A stretch of 64,000 nt of DNA from Gluconobacter potus. GTDB taxonomy: Bacteria; Pseudomonadota; Alphaproteobacteria; Acetobacterales; Acetobacteraceae. Below are positions 17,367-25,220 of the stretch, piece after piece. The position numbers and the translations under genes are program-made. The notes beneath the pieces are model-generated. The model was not told where the DNA came from. It ran no database searches and worked only from the letters and a program-made list of their open reading frames with translations. Position 1 is the stretch's first letter. Each line of letters opens with the position of its first letter. Location of the stretch: the NCBI RefSeq assembly GCF_015244705.1, contig NZ_JABCQF010000001.1, forward strand, positions 620,001-684,000. Reading direction: 5' to 3'.

Positions 17367-18691
17367 AGTACGGTTTGTTCACCCGCGCAACGTTTTTTGG
17401 CGTTGCCGCTCTGCTGGCAGGTTCGGTTTCTGAACTGCGGGCCGAGGATACGAGTGCCCTGATCGCTCAGGGAAAATATGTCGCGGAAGCCTCCGACTGT
17501 AGCGCATGCCATACTGTCCGGGGCAGGGGCGAGTTCGCAGGGGGAATGGAATTCAAGCTTCCCATTGGATCGATCTACTCATCCAATATTACGCCTGATC
17601 CTACCCATGGCATTGGGGCTTATTCTGAAGCGGAATTCTCCCGTGCAGTGCGTGAAGGCGTACGTCGGGACGGGGCAAGCCTTTATCCGGCCATGCCGTT
17701 TCCTTCGTATGCCCGTATGAGCGACGGCGATATTCACGCCCTGTATGTCTATTTCATGAAGGGTGTGCAGCCAGTTGCGCAGGCAGCTCCGCCCAACGGC
17801 ATTCCGTGGCCTTTGTCCATCCGTCTGCCAATGACCATCTGGCGAGCGGTATTTTCTCCTTCCGTTGTCGCGGCCCAGAAGGATGTCAACCGGTCTCTGC
17901 CTGATGATGGAATAGGCCGTGGGGCTTATCTGGTCGAGGGGCCAGGGCATTGCGGGGCATGTCATTCACCCCGCGGCATGGCCTTGCAGGAGAAAGCTCT
18001 TTCAAATAGCAGCGGATCGCTTTTCCTTTCGGGCGGCGCTGCAATCGATGGCTTTGTACCGACAAGTCTGCGGCAGGATCAGCGTACCGGACTGGCGGGA
18101 TGGTCTGAAGACGATATCGTGCAGTTCCTCGCCACAGGCCGTAACCGGCGCGGCGAAGCATTTGGGGGCATGACAGATGCCATTTTCCATGGAACGCAGC
18201 ATCTGACGGATGCGGATCTCCATGCGATGGCACGGTATCTGCTCTCCTTGCAGCCCCATCAGCCCACGCTCTCGGCATGGCATTATGATCCGTCAGCTGC
18301 CACTGCGCTGCAGGCGGGAGATGCGTCGGCGCAGGGTGCCAAGGTTTACGTGGATCACTGCGAGGCCTGTCACCGTTCCGATGGCCGTGGATATGCCCCC
18401 GCCTTCCCGCCCTTGGCCGGGAATCCTGTTCTCATGAGTGATGATCCAGCGTCTTTGGTGCATGTAGTCCAAAGTGGTGCGGTTCTGCCGGGCATGACCA
18501 AAGCGCCGTCTGCCTTCGCCATGCCCGCATACTCAGGCATACTGAGTTCGCAGCAGATTGCGGATGTCGTCACTTTCATCCGTAAGGCTTGGGGCAATAA
18601 TGCTGCTCCGGTCACTGCTGCAACGGTGGAAGAGCTACGAAAATCGGCACCAGAGCCTACAATTCAAAAAGGTATTATTCCTTTGAATTAA
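17363..18691 (+). CDS. tri-haem cytochrome c subunit of gluconate-type dehydrogenase
   Basis: 442 residues. Signal peptide (MKYGLFTRATFFGVAALLAG, cleaved near LRAED). Three CxxCH sites at about 46 (CSACH), 197 (CGACH) and 333 (CEACH). It is paralogous to the cytochrome at 7142-8572 (shared GSIYSSNITPDPTHGIG and YPAMPF segments) but lacks that protein's C-terminal membrane helix, so membrane attachment must be by another surface. ATGA overlap with the flavoprotein gene. Passes electrons to ubiquinone at the periplasmic face. Confidence 0.92.
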   Translation: MKYGLFTRATFFGVAALLAGSVSELRAEDTSALIAQGKYVAEASDCSACHTVRGRGEFAGGMEFKLPIGSIYSSNITPDPTHGIGAYSEAEFSRAVREGVRRDGASLYPAMPFPSYARMSDGDIHALYVYFMKGVQPVAQAAPPNGIPWPLSIRLPMTIWRAVFSPSVVAAQKDVNRSLPDDGIGRGAYLVEGPGHCGACHSPRGMALQEKALSNSSGSLFLSGGAAIDGFVPTSLRQDQRTGLAGWSEDDIVQFLATGRNRRGEAFGGMTDAIFHGTQHLTDADLHAMARYLLSLQPHQPTLSAWHYDPSAATALQAGDASAQGAKVYVDHCEACHRSDGRGYAPAFPPLAGNPVLMSDDPASLVHVVQSGAVLPGMTKAPSAFAMPAYSGILSSQQIADVVTFIRKAWGNNAAPVTAATVEELRKSAPEPTIQKGIIPLN

Positions 18692-18721
18692 CAGACTTCA
18701 TAAGTCCAAATAATGCGCAGG

Positions 18722-18756
18722 GAAAATGGCTGAAAAGAAGATTTCCGGCCATTTTC
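18722..18756 (+). terminator. terminator-like hairpin after the second dehydrogenase operon
   Basis: GAAAATGGC and GCCATTTTC form a 9-bp stem 30 bases past the stop of the cytochrome gene. The 3' side ends in a short T-rich run, so moderate support for intrinsic termination. Confidence 0.5.
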
Positions 18757-18839
18757 TTTGGAGAGTGTGACAGCACACTTCGTGTCAAAGGCGTAGGATG
18801 GTGTGAGCATGCTCATCAGCCAAAGCACAATTTCTTAAT

Positions 18840-19172
18840 TGTCTTTGAAGCCACAGTGCGCCGTAACGTGTCAGTACTTCCTGGAGCGCCTCAATGCAGA
18901 ATGCCACGTCCATCGTGTTCGATGGGCATCAGGCCAGAACCCTGCGTGTCGTCCAGTCCATGATCACCGTGAGGCATAATACTGCGCTTCCAGGAACTGT
19001 GCGTCGATCAACCACATCAACTTCAGATTGGCGTCGCTCTGCGGCACAGGCCGATAGCAGAGTCTGACCGGTTGTTAAGCTGAAGCAGCGTGTATTGCCG
19101 CACCATCGAAAGCTGGGATCGTTTCAGGTCGGATTATAGCTTATCGTCTTGTCCGAAGATCCGGGAACACCT
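18840..19172 (-). mobile_element. decayed IS3-family relic (orfB fragments and one end)
   Basis: On the minus strand, broken frames still read LMWLIDAQFLEAQYYASR, MDWTTRRVLA and SNTMDVAFCIEALQEV, which are consecutive but partly deleted pieces of an IS3-family orfB transposase with its DDE region. A frameshift separates the last two. Upstream, AGGTG...GGACAAGACGATAAGCTATAATC (rc of 19128-19172) matches the end at 20837. OrfA is missing. Non-functional. Confidence 0.75.
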
Positions 19173-19407
19173 CTTGGAGACGCGTTGCAACACGCTACGA
19201 CAGATGTCCAACCGGCTTCTTCTCGGCCATCTGTCTTGCCGCAACCGTCATGTTCTAGCTATGAGGCCTGAGCCTAGAGATGCAGATATGATGTTCCTTC
19301 AACACCGTGTTTTATAAACCCGCATGCAAGTTGCAGTTTTCTATGGTTGTGTGCCCGCTCACAGAACGGATTTCCTGTATTTCTGCGTTCCAAAAAAACT
19401 AGCAGCG

Positions 19408-20151
19408 TCATCTCGTTGTCCGCTTCCAGTCACTGGCTGCGGCAGTGTCCAGAATGATCGTGGCGTTATCATGAAGACGGATCGCGGAGGCACTTACGGC
19501 CTCGCTTATGGGGCCGTTCAGAGCTTCATTGACGATTGCCGCCTTGCCTTTCCCGACAGCTACCAGCACAAGGCGCCTTGCATCAAGGATCGTGCCCACT
19601 CCCATGGTCAGGGCGTGGGAAGGGACACGGTCTGGATCATTGTCGAACATGCAGCTGTTCTGGCGTCGTGTGACCTCATCAAGATGTACAACCCGTGTCC
19701 GGCTGTCAAACGCAGACGGGGGCTCGTTGAAACCAATATGACCGGTCTCGCCAATGCCCAGGAGTTGCAGGTCAATGCCACCTGCCGCATGGATAGCCGC
19801 TTCATAACGCGCACATTCCATCTCCAGATCCGGTGCAATGCCGTTCGGAACATGCGCCCGATTTGCCTGCATATTCACATGAGCGAACAGATGATTCTGC
19901 ATGTAGTGATGGTATGAATTCAGATCCGTAGGCGCCAAGCCAACATATTCGTCCAGATTGAAAGAGGTCGTATCGGAAAAATCCAGTGCGCCTGCTTTAT
20001 GCTGTTGCACCAGAAGCCGGTAGATATTTTCCATTGTACGGCCTGTCGCCAAGCCGAGAACAGGTGTGGAAGATCTGCGAATCTCATTCGCGATCATATC
20101 GGCGATGCACTGGAAGGCCTGCTCGGGGTTGTCGGTGACGATGACATTCAT
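19408..20151 (-). CDS. nagB: glucosamine-6-phosphate deaminase
   Basis: 247 residues, close to the family's usual 245-266. Conserved sites are intact: LGLATGRTMENIY (phosphate/sugar binding; usual G(S/T)P region varied), SFNLDEYVGL with the catalytic Asp/Glu pair, LLGIGETGHIGFNEP with the active-site His, and ALTMGVGTIL. Converts glucosamine-6-P to fructose-6-P and ammonia in the cytoplasm. It stands alone between IS relics, separated from nagA by 1.5 kb of debris. A decayed transporter gene of the same strand lies just upstream, suggesting that the two once formed an operon. The start codon abuts a run of seven C. Confidence 0.93.
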   Translation of the reverse strand: MNVIVTDNPEQAFQCIADMIANEIRRSSTPVLGLATGRTMENIYRLLVQQHKAGALDFSDTTSFNLDEYVGLAPTDLNSYHHYMQNHLFAHVNMQANRAHVPNGIAPDLEMECARYEAAIHAAGGIDLQLLGIGETGHIGFNEPPSAFDSRTRVVHLDEVTRRQNSCMFDNDPDRVPSHALTMGVGTILDARRLVLVAVGKGKAAIVNEALNGPISEAVSASAIRLHDNATIILDTAAASDWKRTTR

Positions 20152-20158
20152 GGGGGGG
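20152..20158 (-). repeat. seven-base homopolymer (C7 on coding strand) directly before nagB ATG
   Basis: The nagB start codon is immediately preceded by CCCCCCC on its own strand, displacing any ribosome-binding site; the nearest purine-rich motif (AGGA) lies further upstream than usual. Confidence 0.6.
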
Positions 20159-20290
20159 CATCAATCCTGTATGATGTATCACGCTTGGCGCTCTGCGTTG
20201 ATCCAGACTTTTATGACCTGAAATCCGCCAGCAGAACTGGTGCAATGATGCTCTGGTTACGCAGGACGCGCCTGCTATCAGGATGTGACA

Positions 20291-20833
20291 TCATGGTTTC
20301 TGATCCAGAGGCAAGAGGCCAGTCTGACCATAACGTCGCGAATAGATCAGAATGGCAAGATAGGATGGCAGAACAAGTAGTGCAAACATCGCCTGAAACC
20401 CGATCACGGATTTCATGGCGACATAAATCTGCGGAATGACGGCCCTGCAGCTATCCGCCATGGATTGCAATCGAGAAGATCGTGGGTATCAGCATGGTAT
20501 TGGCTGCTCCGAGAAGAGCCACGCAGAGTACAGAAACATAACCATGCGTCAGGAAGGTTGCGGTCGTGAGCAGTCTTCCCAGAACGCAGGTTCCATGAGC
20601 CGTTCCTACTTCAGAATGCGTGGAACAATCACAAAACCGGCCACGTATCCCCCAACATTGCGGTGAGGGTCAGGGTCAGAGAGGTGAAGAAGCGGGTCTG
20701 GCTGAGTGGCAGACCGAAGCCCTGTCCATAAGTGCCGATGATATTCTCTGCCATGACTTCAACGCCGACATACAGGAGCATGGCGGCAATTCCGAAAAAT
20801 ACGCCCACTACTTTCCCGCGGGGCCGCCACTCC
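20291..20833 (-). pseudogene. C-terminal half of an FHS-type sugar MFS transporter, decayed
   Basis: Minus-strand fragments read GVFFGIAAMLLYVGVEVM, ENIIGTYGQGFGLPLSQTRF and finally YGQTGLLPLDQKP before a TGA. They are near-copies of residues about 250-431 of the intact transporter at 22779-24074. Frameshifts interrupt the reading and the N-terminal half is gone, cut off at the IS3-like element starting near 20834. It probably preceded nagB in an operon before the element inserted. Confidence 0.85.
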
Positions 20834-21186
20834 GAACAGAGGTGGGCCCCGTTTTTTGGACAGGGCGATAGGCTATAATCTGACCTGAGAGAGGGCGGGT
20901 TTATGGGCAAGGTTATGCGGAAACGGTATTCGGGTGCGTTCAAGTCGCAGGTTGCGCTGGAGGCGGATCCGAGGTGAGTAGATGCTGGCGGAACTGGCGT
21001 CAAAGTACGGCGTGCGTCGGACGATGATCGGCCAATTACTGGTAGAATGTGATTTTGGTGCGAGGCCTCTGTTCGGTTGGGCGCGGGCGAGGGCCAACAG
21101 CAGTGCCATCAGAAGGGCGGCATAACGACACCCGGGTATAGCTTATCAAGCCCACAAAACTGTCCGAACGGACGGGGCCACCTCTG
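20834..21186 (+). mobile_element. internally deleted IS3-like element with both ends (about 350 bp)
   Basis: Ends match as inverted repeats: CAGAGGTGGGCCCCG at the left and CGGGGCCACCTCTG at the right, with inner GGACAG and GATA(A/G)GCTATA segments on both sides. Inside, an orfA start (GKVMRKRYSGAFKSQVALEA, from 20902) runs into stops, then resumes MLAELASKYGVRRTMIGQ. The rest of orfA and all of orfB are missing, so it cannot move itself but might be mobilised by a full copy. Confidence 0.7.
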
Positions 21187-21189
21187 GGG

Positions 21190-21400
21190 GCGTGGCTGCC
21201 GTCCGGCGCAAGACAATCATCTGTATTTCGAAGACATGGTGTGGATTGCCCGCACCGGATCGCAGGGGCGCCACCTGCCTGATGATTATGGCGAGTGGAA
21301 CAGCGTGTTCCGATACCGCCTATCGCTCAAAAGCCAATGAAGCCTTCATGGAAAAGCATGGCTTAATCCGCTTCATCTGGCGCTCTGACAGCAAAAATAC
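21190..21400 (+). mobile_element. IS5-family transposase relic
   Basis: Reads FEDMVWIARTGSQGRHL, PDDYGEWNSVFR, then after a frame change DTAYRSKANEAFMEKHGLI. These are an N-proximal and a C-proximal piece of an IS5-family transposase joined by an internal deletion. No complete reading frame remains. Confidence 0.7.
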
Positions 21401-21550
21401 ATCACTCACAGGACTACCTTCCATCGTAGGCCTGGGAATCACAATAACTCTCTCTCATCTCAATGAGTTAATAGGTCCTAAAAAATTACCATATGAATAT
21501 TAACGTGAAGTAACCATAATAATATCTAATTTTACTACGCTAGTTCTCCT

Positions 21551-21581
21551 CCATCCTGATGCTGCCGACGCTTCAGGATGG
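21551..21581 (+). terminator. isolated strong hairpin
   Basis: CCATCCTGA and TCAGGATGG pair perfectly over 9 bp, with CTCC/GGAG possible beyond; TTTTCTTT follows on the plus strand. It resembles an intrinsic terminator, but no plus-strand gene precedes it other than IS debris. About 140 AT-rich bases without a gene lie just upstream. Confidence 0.45.
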
Positions 21582-21621
21582 CGCGGAGGTTTTCTTTAGA
21601 TCTATGGAAAAATGTTCTGAT

Positions 21622-21648
21622 AAAAAAACGTTCTGAATCCTGTGGTTC
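21622..21648 (-). terminator. probable terminator of the nagA operon
   Basis: On the minus strand, GAACC...GGATTC forms a short imperfect hairpin about 25 bases past the nagA stop, followed by a run of seven T. Confidence 0.45.
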
Positions 21649-21672
21649 GGAGAAAGGATAATTACGGCCCTG

Positions 21673-22782
21673 TCAGGCGGTGCGCTGACCGTTGACCCAG
21701 ACTTCTGTGACCGCGAGGGAGGCGTCGAGAACCGTGAAATCCGCAAGAAGGTCAGGCGTCAGGGCACCACGGTCATGAAGACCCAGATATCTCGCCGCGT
21801 TGGTACTGACGAGTTTTGCAGCATCTGGCAGGGATGTACCGGCCTGTATGGCGTTGCGCAGGGCCTGATCCAGGGTAAGGATACTGCCCGCAAGAGACCC
21901 GCCGGGAAGACGCACCGTGCCATTGCTGATGACGACGTCCTGTCCACCAAGCTGACTGGGGCCTTCCGGCCCACCTGTGCCGCGCATGGCGTCCGTCACG
22001 AACAGCAGGCGACTGTTCATCAGGCGTGAGGCCAGGCGGAAGCTGGCCGGATGGACGTGGTGTGTGTCGAAGATCATTTCGGCATAGGCGACATCACTGC
22101 ACATCAGGGCCGTAACGGGGCCAGGTCTGCGGCCTTCGATCGGAGACATGGCGTTGAAGAGATGGGTGGCGCCGATCGTGCCACCCGCTGCACAGACCAC
22201 GCAGATGGCGCGCTGGGCTCCGTCGTAATCGGTTGTGGTATGGCCGAGACTGACACGCACTTCCGCTTCGGCGAACTGGCGCATGGCGGTTTCCGCGTGC
22301 TCCAGTTCCGGAGCGAGGGTCACAACGCGGACACAGCCCGTACTGATGGCCTCGCTGACCCTGTCAGGGCTTGGCGCAATATTGAAGGGCGGCTGCGCGC
22401 CGAGCTTGTGCGGACTGACGAACGGTCCTTCCAGATGGGCGCCATGAATCCGGGGACCTTTGTCGATCCCGGTCCTGCGCACTTCGGCCACGGCATGAAG
22501 GGCGTTCATCACGTCCTCCCATGGAGCCGTAATGGTGGTGGGGAGGATCGTGGTCGTGCCATGCGCCATGTGAAAGCGCGAGAGCGTTCGGATGGCGTCG
22601 GCACCATCCATCGTATCGGCGCCGTCACCACCATGCACATGGCCATCTACGAAACCGGGGAGGATATATCGGTTCGGGGGCGCCGTGACGGGATCGATGG
22701 CGCGGATATGGGTATCAAAAGTGATGCGACCGGGAAGGACCCGGTCGGGAAGGACGAGATTGCCGTCGAGATAGTGTGTCAT
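21673..22782 (-). CDS. nagA: N-acetylhexosamine-6-phosphate deacetylase (NagA/AgaA type)
   Basis: 369 residues, family length about 380. Metal and active-site motifs: LPGFVDGHVHGGDG, GAHLEGPFVSPHKLGAQ, VSLGHTTTDY, THLFNAMSPIEGR and FVTDAMRGTG. Removes acetate from N-acetylglucosamine-6-P, or from the galactosamine form in Aga-type enzymes, in the cytoplasm. Its ATG overlaps the TGA of the transporter gene (ATGA at 22779-22782). Whether it prefers GlcNAc-6-P or GalNAc-6-P is open; the neighbouring agaS-like gene makes the latter possible. Confidence 0.92.
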   Translation of the reverse strand: MTHYLDGNLVLPDRVLPGRITFDTHIRAIDPVTAPPNRYILPGFVDGHVHGGDGADTMDGADAIRTLSRFHMAHGTTTILPTTITAPWEDVMNALHAVAEVRRTGIDKGPRIHGAHLEGPFVSPHKLGAQPPFNIAPSPDRVSEAISTGCVRVVTLAPELEHAETAMRQFAEAEVRVSLGHTTTDYDGAQRAICVVCAAGGTIGATHLFNAMSPIEGRRPGPVTALMCSDVAYAEMIFDTHHVHPASFRLASRLMNSRLLFVTDAMRGTGGPEGPSQLGGQDVVISNGTVRLPGGSLAGSILTLDQALRNAIQAGTSLPDAAKLVSTNAARYLGLHDRGALTPDLLADFTVLDASLAVTEVWVNGQRTA

Positions 22783-24074
22783 GGGGTCCGATCCAAAGGA
22801 AGAAGGCCGGTCTGCCCATAACGACGGGCATAGAAAAGGATCGCAAGATAGGACGGAATGACCAGCAGTGCGAACATGGCCTGAAAACCCACGAAAGGCT
22901 TCAGGGCGACATAGACCTGCGGCACGATCGCCCCGCCGCTATAGCCCATGACGATCAGCGCCGAGGCCAGGGGAGTCCAGGGGCCGGCGCCGCGGATGGC
23001 AATCGGAAAGATCGTCGGCATCATCATGGCATTGGCGGCGCCGAGCAGCGCGACACAACCCACCGAGACGTACCCGCCGGTCATGAAAGCCATGAAAGTG
23101 AGGCCGATGCCGCCGATGCAGGACAGTTCGAGGAAGCGTTCCTGCGTGATGATGCGCGGAACGATGACAAACCCGAGCAGATAGCCGAACAGCATGGCGG
23201 CAAGGGTGAGCGACGTGAAGAATTTCGTCTGGCTCAGGGGCAGTCCAAACTGCTGCCCGTAGGTGCCGATGGCATCTCCGGCCATGACCTCGACGCCCAC
23301 GTAAAGGAACATGGTCAGGATGCCGAAAACCAGATGCGGACGGAAGATCCGGGTGCCGCTATCCGGAAGGCCGGGGATGGGGGGGGCCTGAAGGTTCGGC
23401 AAGGGACAGAACGCCACGCCGACGGACGCCATGAGCAGGAGGACGGCCATGCCCATATAGGGGGCATAAATGGCCTGGACGAAGGCATTGAGAACGGCAT
23501 TGCGGGTCGCGGCATCGGGCGCGGACTGTACGCTCTGGGCGACGTGGTCGATGTCCCCCATCACAACGGTTGCCAGGACAATCGGTGCGAGAATGCCGGC
23601 ACATTTGTTGCAGACCCCCATGATGGCGATCCGCTGCGCGGCACGATCTGGCGGCCCGAGAAGACTGACGAGCGGATTGATGACGACCTGCATCAGCGAA
23701 AGCCCGGCCCCCAGGATCAGCAGCCCGGTCAGGGCACCGCCATAGAGGCGCATGGAGACAAACTGTCCGAAAACGGCCACGCCAAGCGCGCAAAGCAGAA
23801 GCGCCCCCGAAAGGCCCTGACGCAGGCCGAGGCTGCGCGCCAGAAAGGATGCCGGGATCGAGAAAATAAAATACGACACATAGAAAACGAGCGGCACCAT
23901 GAAGGCGGCGACGTCTCCGAGCGAGAAAGCAACCCGCACGAAGGAAATGAGCGGCCCGTTCAGCCACGTCACGAACCCCATCAGGAAAAAGATGGCCGCA
24001 GCAACGCCCAGCGGTCCCGGCCCATAAGGGGCTGTCAGCGTGCCTGAGGAAGTGGAAGCCTGAAAGCGTGCCAT
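22779..24074 (-). CDS. MFS amino-sugar/sugar transporter (FucP/NagP-like, FHS family)
   Basis: 431 residues with about twelve membrane segments. Markers of the fucose-galactose-hexosamine:H+ symporter group: FFLMGFVTWLNGPLI in helix 1, SLMQVVINPLVSLLG, and YVGVEVMAGDAIGTYGQ at the start of the C-terminal half. It probably imports N-acetylglucosamine or N-acetylgalactosamine across the inner membrane. Encoded between the kinase and nagA genes, coupled to the latter. Its C-terminal half is duplicated in decayed form at 20291-20833. Confidence 0.88.
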   Translation of the reverse strand: MARFQASTSSGTLTAPYGPGPLGVAAAIFFLMGFVTWLNGPLISFVRVAFSLGDVAAFMVPLVFYVSYFIFSIPASFLARSLGLRQGLSGALLLCALGVAVFGQFVSMRLYGGALTGLLILGAGLSLMQVVINPLVSLLGPPDRAAQRIAIMGVCNKCAGILAPIVLATVVMGDIDHVAQSVQSAPDAATRNAVLNAFVQAIYAPYMGMAVLLLMASVGVAFCPLPNLQAPPIPGLPDSGTRIFRPHLVFGILTMFLYVGVEVMAGDAIGTYGQQFGLPLSQTKFFTSLTLAAMLFGYLLGFVIVPRIITQERFLELSCIGGIGLTFMAFMTGGYVSVGCVALLGAANAMMMPTIFPIAIRGAGPWTPLASALIVMGYSGGAIVPQVYVALKPFVGFQAMFALLVIPSYLAILFYARRYGQTGLLPLDRTP

Positions 24075-24154
24075 GTCAGGAGGTTTCCATGAGCCGGTGG
24101 CCCGGGACGTTGAAAAGAAACGGGAAAAAGCCGCAGAACCGGCATACGCACATC

Positions 24155-25114
24155 TCAGTTGCCAAGGCCCGCATGCTCTAGCGTGGCAGCAAGCCTGTCA
24201 ATCCAGTCCGCATCCACAGACCAGCCGGCCAGTCTGGCCGCTGAGAGCAGCCCCCCGCCGATGGGGGGAAGGCGCGGCGCAACGGGGGTGCCGCAACTTT
24301 CTGAAATGGCTTCGCGCAGGAAGCAGCTCTGAAGGGTTCCGCCCGCATAGCTCCAGGGCAGTTCGGGGCGGCTCAGCTTACGGCGGGCTGTCTGAATATG
24401 GGCGGCGAGCTGCGTTGCGGCTTCACGCATCATGCGGATAGCGGCCGGGCAGTCCTGCTCTGCCAGCCGGGCGACAATCCGCGCCAGGGCGGCGACGGCG
24501 GAGCGTTCATGCGTCAGGTTGCCGTACCACTCCAGCAGGGCCGGACCGCAGCGCGTGAGGTCGGACGGAAGGTCCAGCGCTTTCTGGAAGGGTTCCAGAA
24601 AGGCAATATCCTGCGTGTTGCGGCCATCCAGCAATTCTGTCACCAGACCAAGGGCTTTTCGGCCGATCCAGAAGGCGCTCCCCTCGTCTCCGAACAGCGA
24701 ACCCCAGCCACCCACCCGGCAATGATGGCCCTGTCCGTCCGTCGCCCAGGCCATGGAGCCGGTTCCCGAAAGCAGCAGCACACCCTTCTGCCCCGCAAAG
24801 GCCGCCGTGCAGGCCATGTCCACATCGTTGGTCAGGGACAGCGGGATGTTTGGCAGGGAAGCGCTGATCAGGGCGCGTTGGCGCTGGTTGAGCGTCGAGC
24901 TTTCACCGAAACCCGCGAGACCCAGGCCGGCAGCGCGGGTTTCAGGGGGGAGGCGCGCAAACAGGCCCGAGAGGGTTTCACGCCACAGCGGCTGGTCGAA
25001 TGGATTGGAACCTCCGGCACGACCGATATCGGCAATCGCTCCATCCTGCCGCAGAACGACCAGAAGGGTTTTGCTGCCGCCCCCATCCAGAGCCATGATA
25101 GAGGACTGGGTCAT
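24155..25114 (-). CDS. N-acetylhexosamine kinase (BadF/BcrA ATPase fold)
   Basis: 319 residues. ASKHA phosphate motifs: MALDGGGSKTLLVV at the N terminus, LTNDVDMACTAAF with the catalytic Asp, LLSGTGSMAW, then GGWGSLFGDEGSAFWIG typical of the eukaryotic-like N-acetylglucosamine kinase family, and PPIGGGLLSA at the end. Phosphorylates GlcNAc or GalNAc at O6 after import. First gene of the kinase-transporter-nagA operon, 80 bases ahead of the transporter gene. The order kinase, permease, deacetylase fits a PTS-free amino-sugar pathway. Confidence 0.87.
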   Translation of the reverse strand: MTQSSIMALDGGGSKTLLVVLRQDGAIADIGRAGGSNPFDQPLWRETLSGLFARLPPETRAAGLGLAGFGESSTLNQRQRALISASLPNIPLSLTNDVDMACTAAFAGQKGVLLLSGTGSMAWATDGQGHHCRVGGWGSLFGDEGSAFWIGRKALGLVTELLDGRNTQDIAFLEPFQKALDLPSDLTRCGPALLEWYGNLTHERSAVAALARIVARLAEQDCPAAIRMMREAATQLAAHIQTARRKLSRPELPWSYAGGTLQSCFLREAISESCGTPVAPRLPPIGGGLLSAARLAGWSVDADWIDRLAATLEHAGLGN

Positions 25115-25220
25115 GAAAATAGTCTCGAAAACCGCTGATCAGATAGCATAGTAACTTTTATATGGATGCACATCGGTTTCTGACAGGACCCTTTAGAAGG
25201 CATGAAGCATATCATTGGTC

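Noticed and set aside
19408-20151. nagB as a pseudogene because it lies in IS debris
   Set aside because: Length and all catalytic motifs are intact.
22776-24047. A 423-codon frame opposite the sugar transporter
   Set aside because: Its Gln/Asp/His/Arg-rich translation is the antisense of membrane-protein codons.
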